64,000 nucleotides of DNA from Limnohabitans sp. TEGF004. Its GTDB lineage: Bacteria; Pseudomonadota; Gammaproteobacteria; Burkholderiales; Burkholderiaceae_C. This document shows, piece after piece, positions 9,444 through 17,784 of the stretch. The first letter of the stretch is position 1; every line of letters starts with the position of its first letter. The DNA lies in contig NZ_AP027056.1 of NCBI RefSeq assembly GCF_027924965.1, positions 1,364,001-1,428,000 of the forward strand, given 5' to 3'. The position numbers were made by a program, and so were the translations under genes. Under the pieces are notes generated by a model. That model searched no databases, was not told the DNA's origin, and saw only the letters and a program-made list of their open reading frames with translations.

Positions 9444-10451
9444 ATGAATATTGTCATCCTCGACGACTACCAAGATGTCGTGCGCAAGCTCGCTTGTGCG
9501 TCAAAATTAGAAGCCTTTCCAGCCAAGGTTTACACCAACACCATCAAAGGTGTTGGCCAGTTGTCTGTCAGACTGCGTGATGCCGAAGTGCTGGTGTTGA
9601 TCCGTGAACGCACACACATCAATCGCCAGTTGCTAGACAAACTTCCCAAGCTCAAACTCATTTCTCAAACCGGCAAGATCGGTAGCCACGTGGATGTGGC
9701 AGCTTGCACTGAACGCGGCATTGCCGTGGCCGAAGGCTCGGGCTCACCTATTGCGCCCGCCGAACTGACGTGGGCTTTGATCATGGCTGCCATGCGCCGC
9801 CTGCCCCAATACATCAGCAATCTCAAACACGGCGCTTGGCAGCAGTCAGGCTTCAAAGCAGGCTCTATGCCCACCAATTTTGGGTTGGGTCAAGTGTTGC
9901 GCGGTAAAACCTTGGGCATCTGGGGCTACGGCAAGATTGGGCAATTGTTAGCAGGCTACGGCAAAGCATTTGGCATGAGGGTGGTGATGTGGGGCAGCGA
10001 GGCCTCACGCGAACGAGCTGCCAAAGATGGCTTGAATGTGGCTATCTCGCGCGAAGCATTCTTTGAAGAATCAGACGTTCTTACTCTGAATCTGCGCTTG
10101 GTCGACGAGACTCGTGGCATTGTGAAGCTCTCAGACATGGGTCGCATGAAACCCACTGCGTTATTGGTGAACACTTCACGCGCTGAGTTGATCGAGCCCG
10201 ACGCACTGATCACAGCACTCAACCGCGGCCGCCCCGGCATGGCGGCGATTGATGTGTTTGAAAGCGAACCCATCATGCAAGGCCAAGCGCTACTGCGCTT
10301 GGAAAACTGTATTTGCACACCACACATTGGCTATGTGGAGCAAGACAGTTACGAGATGTACTTTGGCACGGCGTTTGACAACGTGGTGAACTTCATCAAA
10401 GGCACGCCCACCAATATCGTCAACCCCGGCGCACTGCAAGTACGCCGGTAA
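9444..10451 (+). CDS. D-2-hydroxyacid dehydrogenase family protein
   Basis: 335 residues from the ATG at 9444 (NIVILDDYQDVVRKL); an earlier in-frame ATG at 9411 lacks support. The Rossmann motif reads GIWGYGKIGQLLAGYG, and the catalytic set is visible as Arg in NTSRAELIEPDAL, Glu in DVFESEPI and His in CTPHIGYVEQD. It catalyses NAD(P)-dependent oxidoreduction of a D-2-hydroxyacid such as phosphoglycerate or a glyoxylate-type substrate; the substrate cannot be named. It stands alone, with a converging GST gene beyond it. Confidence 0.88.
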   Translation: MNIVILDDYQDVVRKLACASKLEAFPAKVYTNTIKGVGQLSVRLRDAEVLVLIRERTHINRQLLDKLPKLKLISQTGKIGSHVDVAACTERGIAVAEGSGSPIAPAELTWALIMAAMRRLPQYISNLKHGAWQQSGFKAGSMPTNFGLGQVLRGKTLGIWGYGKIGQLLAGYGKAFGMRVVMWGSEASRERAAKDGLNVAISREAFFEESDVLTLNLRLVDETRGIVKLSDMGRMKPTALLVNTSRAELIEPDALITALNRGRPGMAAIDVFESEPIMQGQALLRLENCICTPHIGYVEQDSYEMYFGTAFDNVVNFIKGTPTNIVNPGALQVRR

Positions 10452-10457
10452 ATTGGC

Positions 10458-11123
10458 TTAGCTGTTTTTCTTGGCCATGCGTTCAGCCATCAAAGCCATG
10501 CAGGCTTTGCGGTCGACGTTGACTTTTTGTACCGAAGCGCGCTCGGCCATTTGCTGGCTGTAGGCTTTCACGGGCAAGTGGGCCAGCAGATCTTCGCCGT
10601 ACACAGCCTTCGAGGCCATGGAAGCCAGAGGCAAATTCACAATGGCGGAGCAATCGGCCAGTGTGAAGGTGTCGCCCGCCACATAGGGCGAAAACTTCAA
10701 CAGCTTAGCCAAGCCTTCCACGCCTTTGGCGAGCTGTTTGCGTACCCTCGCCTGCGTCGCTTCATCCACCTTCCCACCAAAGAAAGCCTGTGGGTACAGC
10801 TCACGCGCCACCAATTCGACATGCAGCTCTAGGTAGGTGATGATTTCGCGCACCTTGGCCGCCTCAAATGCATCGGTGGGCATCAGTGGGTGATGTGGGT
10901 AGGCTTGTTCAATGTATTCAGCGCACACCGCTGATTCGCTGATGCAGCCCTGTGGGGTTTCTAAAAACGGTACTTTGCCCATGGGCGAGCGCAAGAAGGT
11001 GGCTGGCTCAACGGGGTTGACCCACACCAAGTCCTCTTCAAACGGCACAGCTTTTTCAAGCAGCTGGATTTTGAGCTTGTTGTAGTAGTTGCTGACAGCG
11101 AAGCCGCAGAGTTTGAGGGTCAT
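10458..11123 (-). CDS. Glutathione S-transferase family protein
   Basis: 221 residues with the thioredoxin-like N-terminal domain (LKLCGFAVSNYYNKLKIQLLE), the cis-Pro segment GKVPFLETPQG and the ESAVCAEYIEQ phrase that binds the glutathione gamma-glutamyl part. An all-helical C-terminal domain follows, with the N-capping motif FTLADCSAIVNL. It converges with the dehydrogenase gene, only 6 bases apart. Substrate unknown. Confidence 0.88.
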   Translation of the reverse strand: MTLKLCGFAVSNYYNKLKIQLLEKAVPFEEDLVWVNPVEPATFLRSPMGKVPFLETPQGCISESAVCAEYIEQAYPHHPLMPTDAFEAAKVREIITYLELHVELVARELYPQAFFGGKVDEATQARVRKQLAKGVEGLAKLLKFSPYVAGDTFTLADCSAIVNLPLASMASKAVYGEDLLAHLPVKAYSQQMAERASVQKVNVDRKACMALMAERMAKKNS

Positions 11124-11239
11124 GAAGGCACTCCTAGAGGTTGAAAGTCAAATTGATTCTGGCATAGCCGCTACCAGCGCAGGCTTGAAGGGGCATAGGC
11201 CAAGTCACCTAAGCGCAACTCAAAAAGCCAGGCATGCTC

Positions 11240-11255
11240 GGCCATAATCTTTGCT
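11240..11255 (+). promoter_or_regulatory. Putative promoter giving a near-leaderless transcript
   Basis: GGCCATAATC has a CATAAT -10 element at 11243-11248, the same string seen before exbB and the sigma gene. A start site about 7 bases downstream would fall on or just before the ATG at 11256, so the mRNA would be almost leaderless. No clear -35 hexamer or ribosome site is visible. Confidence 0.35.
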
Positions 11256-12221
11256 ATGAATTCCATCTACAAAACCATAGGCTTTTTGGGAGGCGCCACA
11301 GAAGCGCTGCAAATCGCATCTGAAGGCGTGGCCGACTTTGCCACCATTGACCGCATCTTGCGCGACCAAGCAGGTTTCAAGCTTGGCCCTTTCCAACTCC
11401 TCGATATCGCAGGTATTGATGCGGCACACGAGGCCATCAGTTCTGTTTACCAACAGTACTTGAGCGAGCCACGTTTCCGCCCCAGCAACCTAGCCGTGCA
11501 ACGCATCAGCTCAGGCAAACTGGGCCAAAAAACAGGCGAAGGTTTTTACACCTACGTGAACGGCGAAGCACAGATGCCAGCCGAAGTAGCCACACCTACC
11601 GTGTCAGAGATGCCACCAGTGTGGGTATCCACCCGCGCCATGCGTCGCCCCGAACTGCTGCAGTTGCTCAAAGACTTGGGCGCCAAGATTGAAACGGGTG
11701 CATCGCCTTCCGCGCAAGCGCTGTCTATCGTCGCCCCTTTGGGTTTTGATGTGACCACCGTGGCCATCGTGGAACGCTTAGACCCCGCTCGCACGGTCGG
11801 CATCGACATGTTGATTGACGACAAGCTCACCCACCGCCGTGTGCTGGCCACCAGCCCTGCGACACGCGCTGACATGCGCGACGCTGCACACGCACTGTTT
11901 GCGCGCGATGGCAAAGCCGTGACCGTGATTCGCGACAGCGGCGGTTTTGTGACGCAACGCGTGGTGGCTAACCTCATCAACATTGCGTGTGACATGTGCC
12001 AGCAAGGCTTGTGCACACCCGAAGAACTCGAAGCCACAGGCGCAGCAGATTTGAGCCACAGCATGGGCCCGTTGACCATGGGCAACAAATACGGCCCCAC
12101 CGAAATTTTGGAAGTGCTGTTCAACGTACAAACTGTTTACGGCGACACGCGTTACCGCCCCAGCCCATGGCTGCGCCGACGTGGCGCATTGGGCTTGAGC
12201 TTGATGCACACCGAAAGCTAA
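11256..12221 (+). CDS. 3-hydroxyacyl-CoA dehydrogenase C-terminal domains only (NAD domain absent)
   Basis: 321 residues that align with the second half of PaaH/FadB-like hydroxyacyl-CoA dehydrogenases: a first 3HCDH C-terminal domain (LQIASEGVADFATIDRILR to GEGFYTY, about 18-101), a linker, and a second C-terminal-type domain with RVVANLINIACDMCQQG (about 230-300). The N-terminal Rossmann domain (about 185 residues, GxGxxG) is missing, and the frame is closed by a TAG about 60 bases upstream. It may be a truncated remnant, or a real stand-alone protein, since a -10-like element abuts its ATG. Catalytic dehydrogenase activity is not expected. Confidence 0.7.
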   Translation: MNSIYKTIGFLGGATEALQIASEGVADFATIDRILRDQAGFKLGPFQLLDIAGIDAAHEAISSVYQQYLSEPRFRPSNLAVQRISSGKLGQKTGEGFYTYVNGEAQMPAEVATPTVSEMPPVWVSTRAMRRPELLQLLKDLGAKIETGASPSAQALSIVAPLGFDVTTVAIVERLDPARTVGIDMLIDDKLTHRRVLATSPATRADMRDAAHALFARDGKAVTVIRDSGGFVTQRVVANLINIACDMCQQGLCTPEELEATGAADLSHSMGPLTMGNKYGPTEILEVLFNVQTVYGDTRYRPSPWLRRRGALGLSLMHTES

Positions 12222-12310
12222 CCCACCTTCAACCCTCACTCGAAACCCGCAGACACAGTGGGTCTCCGGAGTGACAAACTTTCACTTTCAGGTCACACAA
12301 AAGACAGGCT

Positions 12311-13030
12311 ATGGACGATCCTATTCTTAACATCGAAGAACGCGAGGCCATCAACGCAGGACGTTGGTTCTCATCTCTTTCACCTTCACTCAGGCACGAC
12401 ATTCTTCGATGCGCATACGTCAAACGATGCAAAGACGGCGACTTGATCGCAGCCCGTGGCGACTCAGCCGACGAGTGGATGGCGTGTGCTCGCGGCGCGG
12501 TGCGCGTGAGCTCGACTTCGTTGTCGGGGAAGCAGATCACCTTCACGTATGTGGAACCTGGGATTTGGTTTGGCGACGTGGCGATTCTGGATGGGGACCG
12601 TCGCACACACGATGTGTATGCACACGGCGATACCTCCATCTTGTGCGTGGCCAAAGCGGACTTTCAAAAGATTCTCAGCCAGCACGTGGAGTTTTACGAC
12701 GCCATGCTGCGCTTGCAAGCACGTCGGATTCGCCAGCTGTTCGGTTTGGTAGAAGACCTCAACACACTGCCGCTGCGCTCACGCTTAGCCAAACAACTTT
12801 TGCACTTGGCACGCAGTTACGGTGTACAGAGCTTGACCAACGCTCAAGAGATTCGCATTGGTTTGCATCTGGCGCAAGAAGAACTCGCACAGCTCTTGGG
12901 CGCATCACGTCAACGCGTGAACCAAGAACTCAAAGCCATGGAACGCGAGGAAGCTATTCGCATCGAGCCGGGTGGCTTGGTGATTCGCAACCGCGACGCT
13001 TTGCTACAGATCAGCGAAGCCGACCACTGA
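12311..13030 (+). CDS. Crp/Fnr-family transcriptional regulator
   Basis: 239 residues. A cyclic-nucleotide-binding-like beta barrel (about 20-140; GDSADEWMACARGAVRVSS and GIWFGDVAILDGD) precedes a long dimer helix and a Crp-type helix-turn-helix (LAQEELAQLLGASRQRVNQE, about 190-210). It has no N-terminal cysteine cluster, so it is not Fnr-like oxygen sensing. It lies directly upstream of, and in line with, the kinase-ACAD pair, which it probably controls. The ligand is unknown. Confidence 0.87.
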   Translation: MDDPILNIEEREAINAGRWFSSLSPSLRHDILRCAYVKRCKDGDLIAARGDSADEWMACARGAVRVSSTSLSGKQITFTYVEPGIWFGDVAILDGDRRTHDVYAHGDTSILCVAKADFQKILSQHVEFYDAMLRLQARRIRQLFGLVEDLNTLPLRSRLAKQLLHLARSYGVQSLTNAQEIRIGLHLAQEELAQLLGASRQRVNQELKAMEREEAIRIEPGGLVIRNRDALLQISEADH

Positions 13031-13043
13031 CTGGAGACCACGC

Positions 13044-14126
13044 ATGAGCCGGGACGACGCACATACTTCCCAGCCCATGTCAGCGGCGCACCGCATAGAC
13101 ACCGCAGCACTGGCAGCGTGGCTGAGCGCCAATCTGCCGGGCTTTGAAGGCCCCATCTCGCTAGAGATGTTCAAGGGCGGGCAATCCAACCCCACTTACC
13201 AACTCATCACCCCAGCCAAGAGCTATGTGATGCGCACCAAGCCTGGCCCCGTGGCCAAGTTGTTGCCTTCGGCCCACGCGATTGAACGCGAGTTCAAAGT
13301 GATGCAAGGCTTGCACGGCACCGATGTGCCCGTGCCGCAAATGCATGTACTGTGCGAAGACGAGTCCATCATCGGTCGTGCCTTTTATGTGATGGAGTTT
13401 GTACCAGGGCGTGTGCTGTGGGACCAAACCTTACCGGGCATGGCGAACGCAGAACGTGGTGCGATTTACGATGAAATGAACCGCGTCATCGCAGCCCTGC
13501 ACACGGTCAAGTTTGCAGAGCGTGGACTTGAAAACTATGGCCGCCCCGGCAATTACTTTGAACGCCAGATTGGTCGATGGAGCAAGCAATACGTGGCCTC
13601 TGTCACCCAGCCCATCGACGAGATGGACAAGCTCATGGCATGGCTGCCTGCCAACATGCCCGCGAGCGCCAAAGACGACAGCAAAGTCAGCATCGTGCAC
13701 GGCGACTATCGGCTGGATAACTTGATGTTCCATCCCACCGAGCCACGCGTATTGGCAGTGCTAGATTGGGAGCTGTCCACACTGGGCCATCCGCTGGCCG
13801 ACTTCAGCTACTTGTGCATGGGCTGGCATATTTCACCCGGCACCTTCAGAGGCATTGGCGGTGTGGACATCGCAGCGCTCGGCATTCCCAGCGAAAGCGA
13901 AAACATCCACCGCTATTGCGACCGCACAGGCCTCGCCACACCAGCAGACTTGAAAGCCGACTGGAATTTTTACCTCGCCTACAACATGTTCCGCATCGCG
14001 GCCATCTTGCAAGGCATCGCCAAACGCGTGGAAGCTGGCACAGCGTCTAGCGACCAAGCCAAAGCCAACGGAGCAGGTGCGCGCCCGATGGCCCAGTTGG
14101 CATGGCGATTTGCACAACAAGCCTAA
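13044..14126 (+). CDS. APH-family phosphotransferase, ACAD10/11 kinase-domain type
   Basis: 360 residues with the aminoglycoside-phosphotransferase fold: nucleotide loop [13 protein letters not shown], Brenner motif [13 protein letters not shown] with the catalytic Asp, and metal-binding [18 protein letters not shown]. It matches the kinase domain fused to acyl-CoA dehydrogenases in eukaryotic ACAD10/11, and LvaA-type 4-hydroxyacyl-CoA kinases of bacteria. The partner dehydrogenase follows directly, so the likely role is phosphorylation of a hydroxyacyl-CoA rather than drug resistance. It starts 13 bases after the Crp/Fnr gene. Confidence 0.85.
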   Translation: MSRDDAHTSQPMSAAHRIDTAALAAWLSANLPGFEGPISLEMFKGGQSNPTYQLITPAKSYVMRTKPGPVAKLLPSAHAIEREFKVMQGLHGTDVPVPQMHVLCEDESIIGRAFYVMEFVPGRVLWDQTLPGMANAERGAIYDEMNRVIAALHTVKFAERGLENYGRPGNYFERQIGRWSKQYVASVTQPIDEMDKLMAWLPANMPASAKDDSKVSIVHGDYRLDNLMFHPTEPRVLAVLDWELSTLGHPLADFSYLCMGWHISPGTFRGIGGVDIAALGIPSESENIHRYCDRTGLATPADLKADWNFYLAYNMFRIAAILQGIAKRVEAGTASSDQAKANGAGARPMAQLAWRFAQQA

Positions 14127-14152
14127 AAGAAAAACGAAACAAGGAACACACC

Positions 14153-15415
14153 ATGAACTTCGATTACAGCGACAAAGTCAAAGGCCTACAAGTACGCTTG
14201 CTCGCCTTCATGGACGAATACGTTTACCCCAACGAGCAACGTTTCTTTGAAGAAATTGCCGCCAACCGCGCCAAAGGCAATGCCTGGATTCCCACCGAGT
14301 TGGTGGAAGAACTCAAGCCCAAAGCACGCGCCGCAGATCTTTGGAATTTATTCATCCCGCACAGCCCACGCGTGCCCGAGGGTTTGAGCAATTTGGAATA
14401 CGCGCCCCTGTGCGAAATTATGGGCCGCGTACCCTTTGCTGCCGAGGTGTTTAACTCGTCCGCCCCCGACACGGGCAACATGGAAACCTTCGAGCGCTAT
14501 GCCAGCGAAGCGCTGAAAGTGCAGTGGCTGGAGCCTTTGCTGCGTGGCGATATTCGCTCAGCGTTTTTGATGACCGAGCCTGCCGTGGCTTCGTCAGACG
14601 CCACCAACATCCAATGCAGCATTGTTCGCGAGGGCAATGAATACGTCATCAACGGCACCAAGTGGTGGAGCTCTGGCGCAGGTGACCCACGCTGTGCGGT
14701 GTACATCGTGATGGGTAAAACAGACCCCACAGCACCCAAGCACGCGCAACAAAGCATGGTGGTGGTGCCTGCCAACACACCTGGCGTGAAAGTGGTGCGT
14801 CCCTTGAGCGTGTTTGGCTACGACGATGCGCCGCATGGCCACATGGAAGTCACCCTCACCAACGTGCGTGTGCCAGTTGAAAACCTGTTGCTCGGCGAAG
14901 GCCGAGGGTTCGAGATTGCCCAAGGCCGCTTAGGCCCAGGACGCATTCACCATTGCATGCGCTCCATTGGCGCCGCAGAGCGCGCTTTGGAGTTGATGTG
15001 CAAGCGCCTCAACAGCCGTGTTGCATTTGGCAAACCTCTGTCCACCCAAGGCGTGTGGCATGAGCGCATTGCCAACGCACGCATCATGATTGAGCAAGCG
15101 CGCTTGCTGACCCTCAAAGCTGCTTACATGATGGACACCGTGGGCAACAAAGAAGCACGCGCAGAAATCGCCATGATCAAGGTGATTGCACCCAACATGG
15201 CCAGTCAAGTGATTGACTGGGCCATTCAGGCCCACGGCGCAGCGGGTATCTCGGACGACTTTCCACTGGCCTACGCCTACTGCACGCAACGCTGGTTGCG
15301 TTTGGCCGATGGCCCCGATGAGGTACATCGCCAATCCATCGCTAAACTCGAACTCGCGCGGCACATCAACAGTGCGCAACAAGACATTGACATGCCCATC
15401 ACCCGCGGCAGCTAA
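14153..15415 (+). CDS. Acyl-CoA dehydrogenase, ACAD10/11 type
   Basis: 420 residues from the ATG at 14153, which follows an AAGGAA ribosome site; the longer frame overlaps the kinase gene. Family phrases include [80 protein letters not shown] and [10 protein letters not shown]. They are very close to human ACAD11 as I remember it. FAD enzyme. Paired with the upstream kinase it would eliminate phosphate from a 4-phosphoacyl-CoA and so allow beta-oxidation; that reaction is inferred from the family. Confidence 0.92.
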   Translation: MNFDYSDKVKGLQVRLLAFMDEYVYPNEQRFFEEIAANRAKGNAWIPTELVEELKPKARAADLWNLFIPHSPRVPEGLSNLEYAPLCEIMGRVPFAAEVFNSSAPDTGNMETFERYASEALKVQWLEPLLRGDIRSAFLMTEPAVASSDATNIQCSIVREGNEYVINGTKWWSSGAGDPRCAVYIVMGKTDPTAPKHAQQSMVVVPANTPGVKVVRPLSVFGYDDAPHGHMEVTLTNVRVPVENLLLGEGRGFEIAQGRLGPGRIHHCMRSIGAAERALELMCKRLNSRVAFGKPLSTQGVWHERIANARIMIEQARLLTLKAAYMMDTVGNKEARAEIAMIKVIAPNMASQVIDWAIQAHGAAGISDDFPLAYAYCTQRWLRLADGPDEVHRQSIAKLELARHINSAQQDIDMPITRGS

Positions 15416-15424
15416 GGAACACAG

Positions 15425-16129
15425 ATGATCGACGTTTACTCATGGCCTACGCCCAACGGACACAAAGTACACATCATGCTCGAAGAGTGTGGTTTGCGAT
15501 TGGGACGCGACTGGCTGGCCCACCCCGTCAACATCGGTCAAGGAGATCAATTCACACCTGAGTTTTTGAAGATCAGCCCCAACAACAAAATCCCTGCGCT
15601 CGTCGATCCACACGGGCCCGACGGCAAGCCGATCAGCCTGTTTGAATCGGGCGCCATTTTGTTGTACCTCGCCTCTAAAACGGGCAAGCTGCTGCCCAAG
15701 AGCGACCGCGCCAAGTTTGAAGTGCTGCAATGGCTGATGTTTCAAATGGGCGGCGTGGGCCCCATGCTGGGCCAAGCGCACCACTTTCGCATCTACGCCC
15801 CTGAGAAAATTGACTACGCTTACAACCGTTACACCAACGAAGCCAAGCGCTTGTACGGTGTGATGGACAACCGTTTGCAGCACAGCAAATTCATTGGTGG
15901 CAACAGCTACAGCATTGCCGACATTGCCATCTTCCCGTGGCTACGCAGCTGGCAAAACCAAGGCATTGATTGGGCCGACTACCCTCACCTCAAAGCTTGG
16001 TTTGATTTGATTGCAGCTCGACCTGCGGTCCAGCGTGGTGTGCAAGTATTGGCGGATTTGCGTAAGCCACTGACGAATGACAAGGCTAAAGATATTTTGT
16101 TTGGGTCAACACAGTTCGCCAAACGCTGA
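15425..16129 (+). CDS. Glutathione S-transferase, Nu-class-like (YfcG/YghU type)
   Basis: 234 residues. Its N-terminus reads IDVYSWPTPNGHKVHIMLEE, where TPNGxKV is typical of the disulfide-reductase Nu class, followed by SPNNKIPALVDP and FESGAILLYLA. The C-terminal helices include SIADIAIFPWLRSW. It starts 9 bases after the acyl-CoA dehydrogenase stop, so it is in the same operon; a role in protecting against reactive products is conceivable but unproven. Confidence 0.88.
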   Translation: MIDVYSWPTPNGHKVHIMLEECGLRLGRDWLAHPVNIGQGDQFTPEFLKISPNNKIPALVDPHGPDGKPISLFESGAILLYLASKTGKLLPKSDRAKFEVLQWLMFQMGGVGPMLGQAHHFRIYAPEKIDYAYNRYTNEAKRLYGVMDNRLQHSKFIGGNSYSIADIAIFPWLRSWQNQGIDWADYPHLKAWFDLIAARPAVQRGVQVLADLRKPLTNDKAKDILFGSTQFAKR

Positions 16130-16139
16130 CGGTCACGGG

Positions 16140-17066
16140 CTATGGCAGCTTGATTTTCAAAATTTGTTTTTCATTGACCGCATTTGTGCAAGTGCCATTG
16201 CTCACATAAAGATATTTATCGTAAATCGCAAGTCCCGATGGGCCGCAAAATCCAACGCCCGTCGTTTGCCAAACACCGATCGACGAACTCGCAAAAACCT
16301 CTTTGGTTCCATCGCTAATTTTGACTCGGCTGATATAGCCATTGTCGCCATTTAAATCACCCGCGTTGGCGATATAAGCATAATCGCCATTAATCGCCAT
16401 GCCATTTGGAAAGTCAAATGTCCCCCATGGAAGCACCGTAAATCCGTGATTGGCATCACCTGTATTGGCAGGATTAAAGCTGAGGATGGAAGCCGCTGCT
16501 CCAGATAGTGAAACATAGATCAATCCGTTATTTGCAACCAATGCAGAGGGAAAACCACCTGGAACAGGAACCGAAACAGGAGTACCTTGACTGGTGTTCT
16601 GATAGATCAAAATAGAACCTGCAACCTTAGCAACATACCAATCCTGAGCAGTTGTAAAAGCAATACCGTACAAATTAGCCCCCGTATTGGGTATCGAAAT
16701 GGGTTGCCCATTTAAAAATACACCTTGATTGCCAGCGCTACCACCCGTGTAATAAACATCATTAGAGCCTGGCTTCACAGCGACTCCAAACGGATTCGTC
16801 ACCGCGTAGTTTGATACCACGCTACCAGAAGCCGTGTTGAATGTCACAACAGAAGCACTATCGGCCACCGTGAGAAATCCAGTCCCCGAGAAAGTCATTA
16901 ACTTAGGGGAAGTTAAAGGGTGGCTTGTCGTACTAAAGCTTGTGATGGTTTTTACATAGGTCATAACGCTGGAATTTGAACCATCGCCACCACCTCCACC
17001 GCCGCCACACCCAAGCATCAAGGTAGAAAAAAACAGATATAAGAGTAAAGATTTGGGTTTCATCAC
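16140..17066 (-). CDS. Lipoprotein with NHL/beta-propeller-like repeats, function unknown
   Basis: 308 residues. A lipoprotein signal ends LMLGC (Cys20), followed directly by a run of seven glycines. The rest is a repetitive beta-strand protein with motifs such as NPFGVAVKPGSNDVYYTG, LYGIAFTTAQDWYVAK, FPNGMAINGDYAYIANAGD and GPSGLAIYDKYLYVSNG, spaced like blades of an NHL/SMP-30-type propeller. The gene looks AT-richer than its neighbours. It would be anchored in the outer or inner membrane facing the periplasm. It converges with the GST gene. Ligand unknown. Confidence 0.78.
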   Translation of the reverse strand: MMKPKSLLLYLFFSTLMLGCGGGGGGGDGSNSSVMTYVKTITSFSTTSHPLTSPKLMTFSGTGFLTVADSASVVTFNTASGSVVSNYAVTNPFGVAVKPGSNDVYYTGGSAGNQGVFLNGQPISIPNTGANLYGIAFTTAQDWYVAKVAGSILIYQNTSQGTPVSVPVPGGFPSALVANNGLIYVSLSGAAASILSFNPANTGDANHGFTVLPWGTFDFPNGMAINGDYAYIANAGDLNGDNGYISRVKISDGTKEVFASSSIGVWQTTGVGFCGPSGLAIYDKYLYVSNGTCTNAVNEKQILKIKLP

Positions 17067-17166
17067 AACGTTGAAATCGACACTGTTTCACTTTACTTGA
17101 TAGATCTACAAGTGCCAACCACAAACTGATAAAGTTACCCCTGTTCCAACCGATTCATAAGACGTC

Positions 17167-17727
17167 ATGTTTAAGAAGTTTTTCCTGTTGACCTGCTTGC
17201 TCCTGTCTGTTTGGACGGGCGTGCTCGCGCAAGACAAACCCACAGCATCACGTGCTCTGCTTGCTCGTCCGCCGCAATCTGGCGCTGAGCCCATGCTGTT
17301 GCTGGGCCCCAAAAATCGGCCCTACACAGAAATTTTGGTTCATACCACCAAGCTGGACTACTTTGATTGCAACGGCATCGTGGCTCCGTGGTTTCGAGAA
17401 TTGATCGTGGCAGAGATGAATTACTTTGCCGAATTAGTTGAACTGCCATTCGTCAAAGGTGATGCGTGCGTGGTCAGCATTGGCACAGACAAAAGCCTCA
17501 CACCTGGGCGCATCAACATTCACCTCTATGTGAACCAGCAACGTCTCACAGCTTGCGTGCGCAACGAACAATGCCCCGTGTTTCGCAGCATCAGCCTCAT
17601 TCCAAAAGACAAGGTGCTGTATCGGTCTTACTTCTTGTCAGATATGTCTCGCAAGCTGATTTCTCAGCAATGCGTGACCGATAAAGGCAAGCTGCACACG
17701 GACACCACCTGCTACACAGTCCAGTAA
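17167..17727 (+). CDS. Exported six-cysteine protein, paralogue of the next gene (unknown family)
   Basis: 186 residues with a signal peptide (cleavage expected after VLA, about residue 21). The mature domain has six cysteines at 68, 101, 130, 136, 169 and 182. The downstream protein repeats this pattern with spacings 33, 29, 6 and 13 conserved and one interval of 33 versus 39. Shared phrases are DYF.C, AEMN.FA, PKDK..YRSY.L.D and CY.V. Three disulfides in the periplasm are likely. I do not recognise a named family. The gene stands next to its paralogue, 57 bases apart. Confidence 0.82.
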   Translation: MFKKFFLLTCLLLSVWTGVLAQDKPTASRALLARPPQSGAEPMLLLGPKNRPYTEILVHTTKLDYFDCNGIVAPWFRELIVAEMNYFAELVELPFVKGDACVVSIGTDKSLTPGRINIHLYVNQQRLTACVRNEQCPVFRSISLIPKDKVLYRSYFLSDMSRKLISQQCVTDKGKLHTDTTCYTVQ

Positions 17728-17784
17728 AAGCTTTTTTGCCTGCTGGGCTAAAGCCTCCCCTTGAACAGTCGATCTTCTAGGGAT

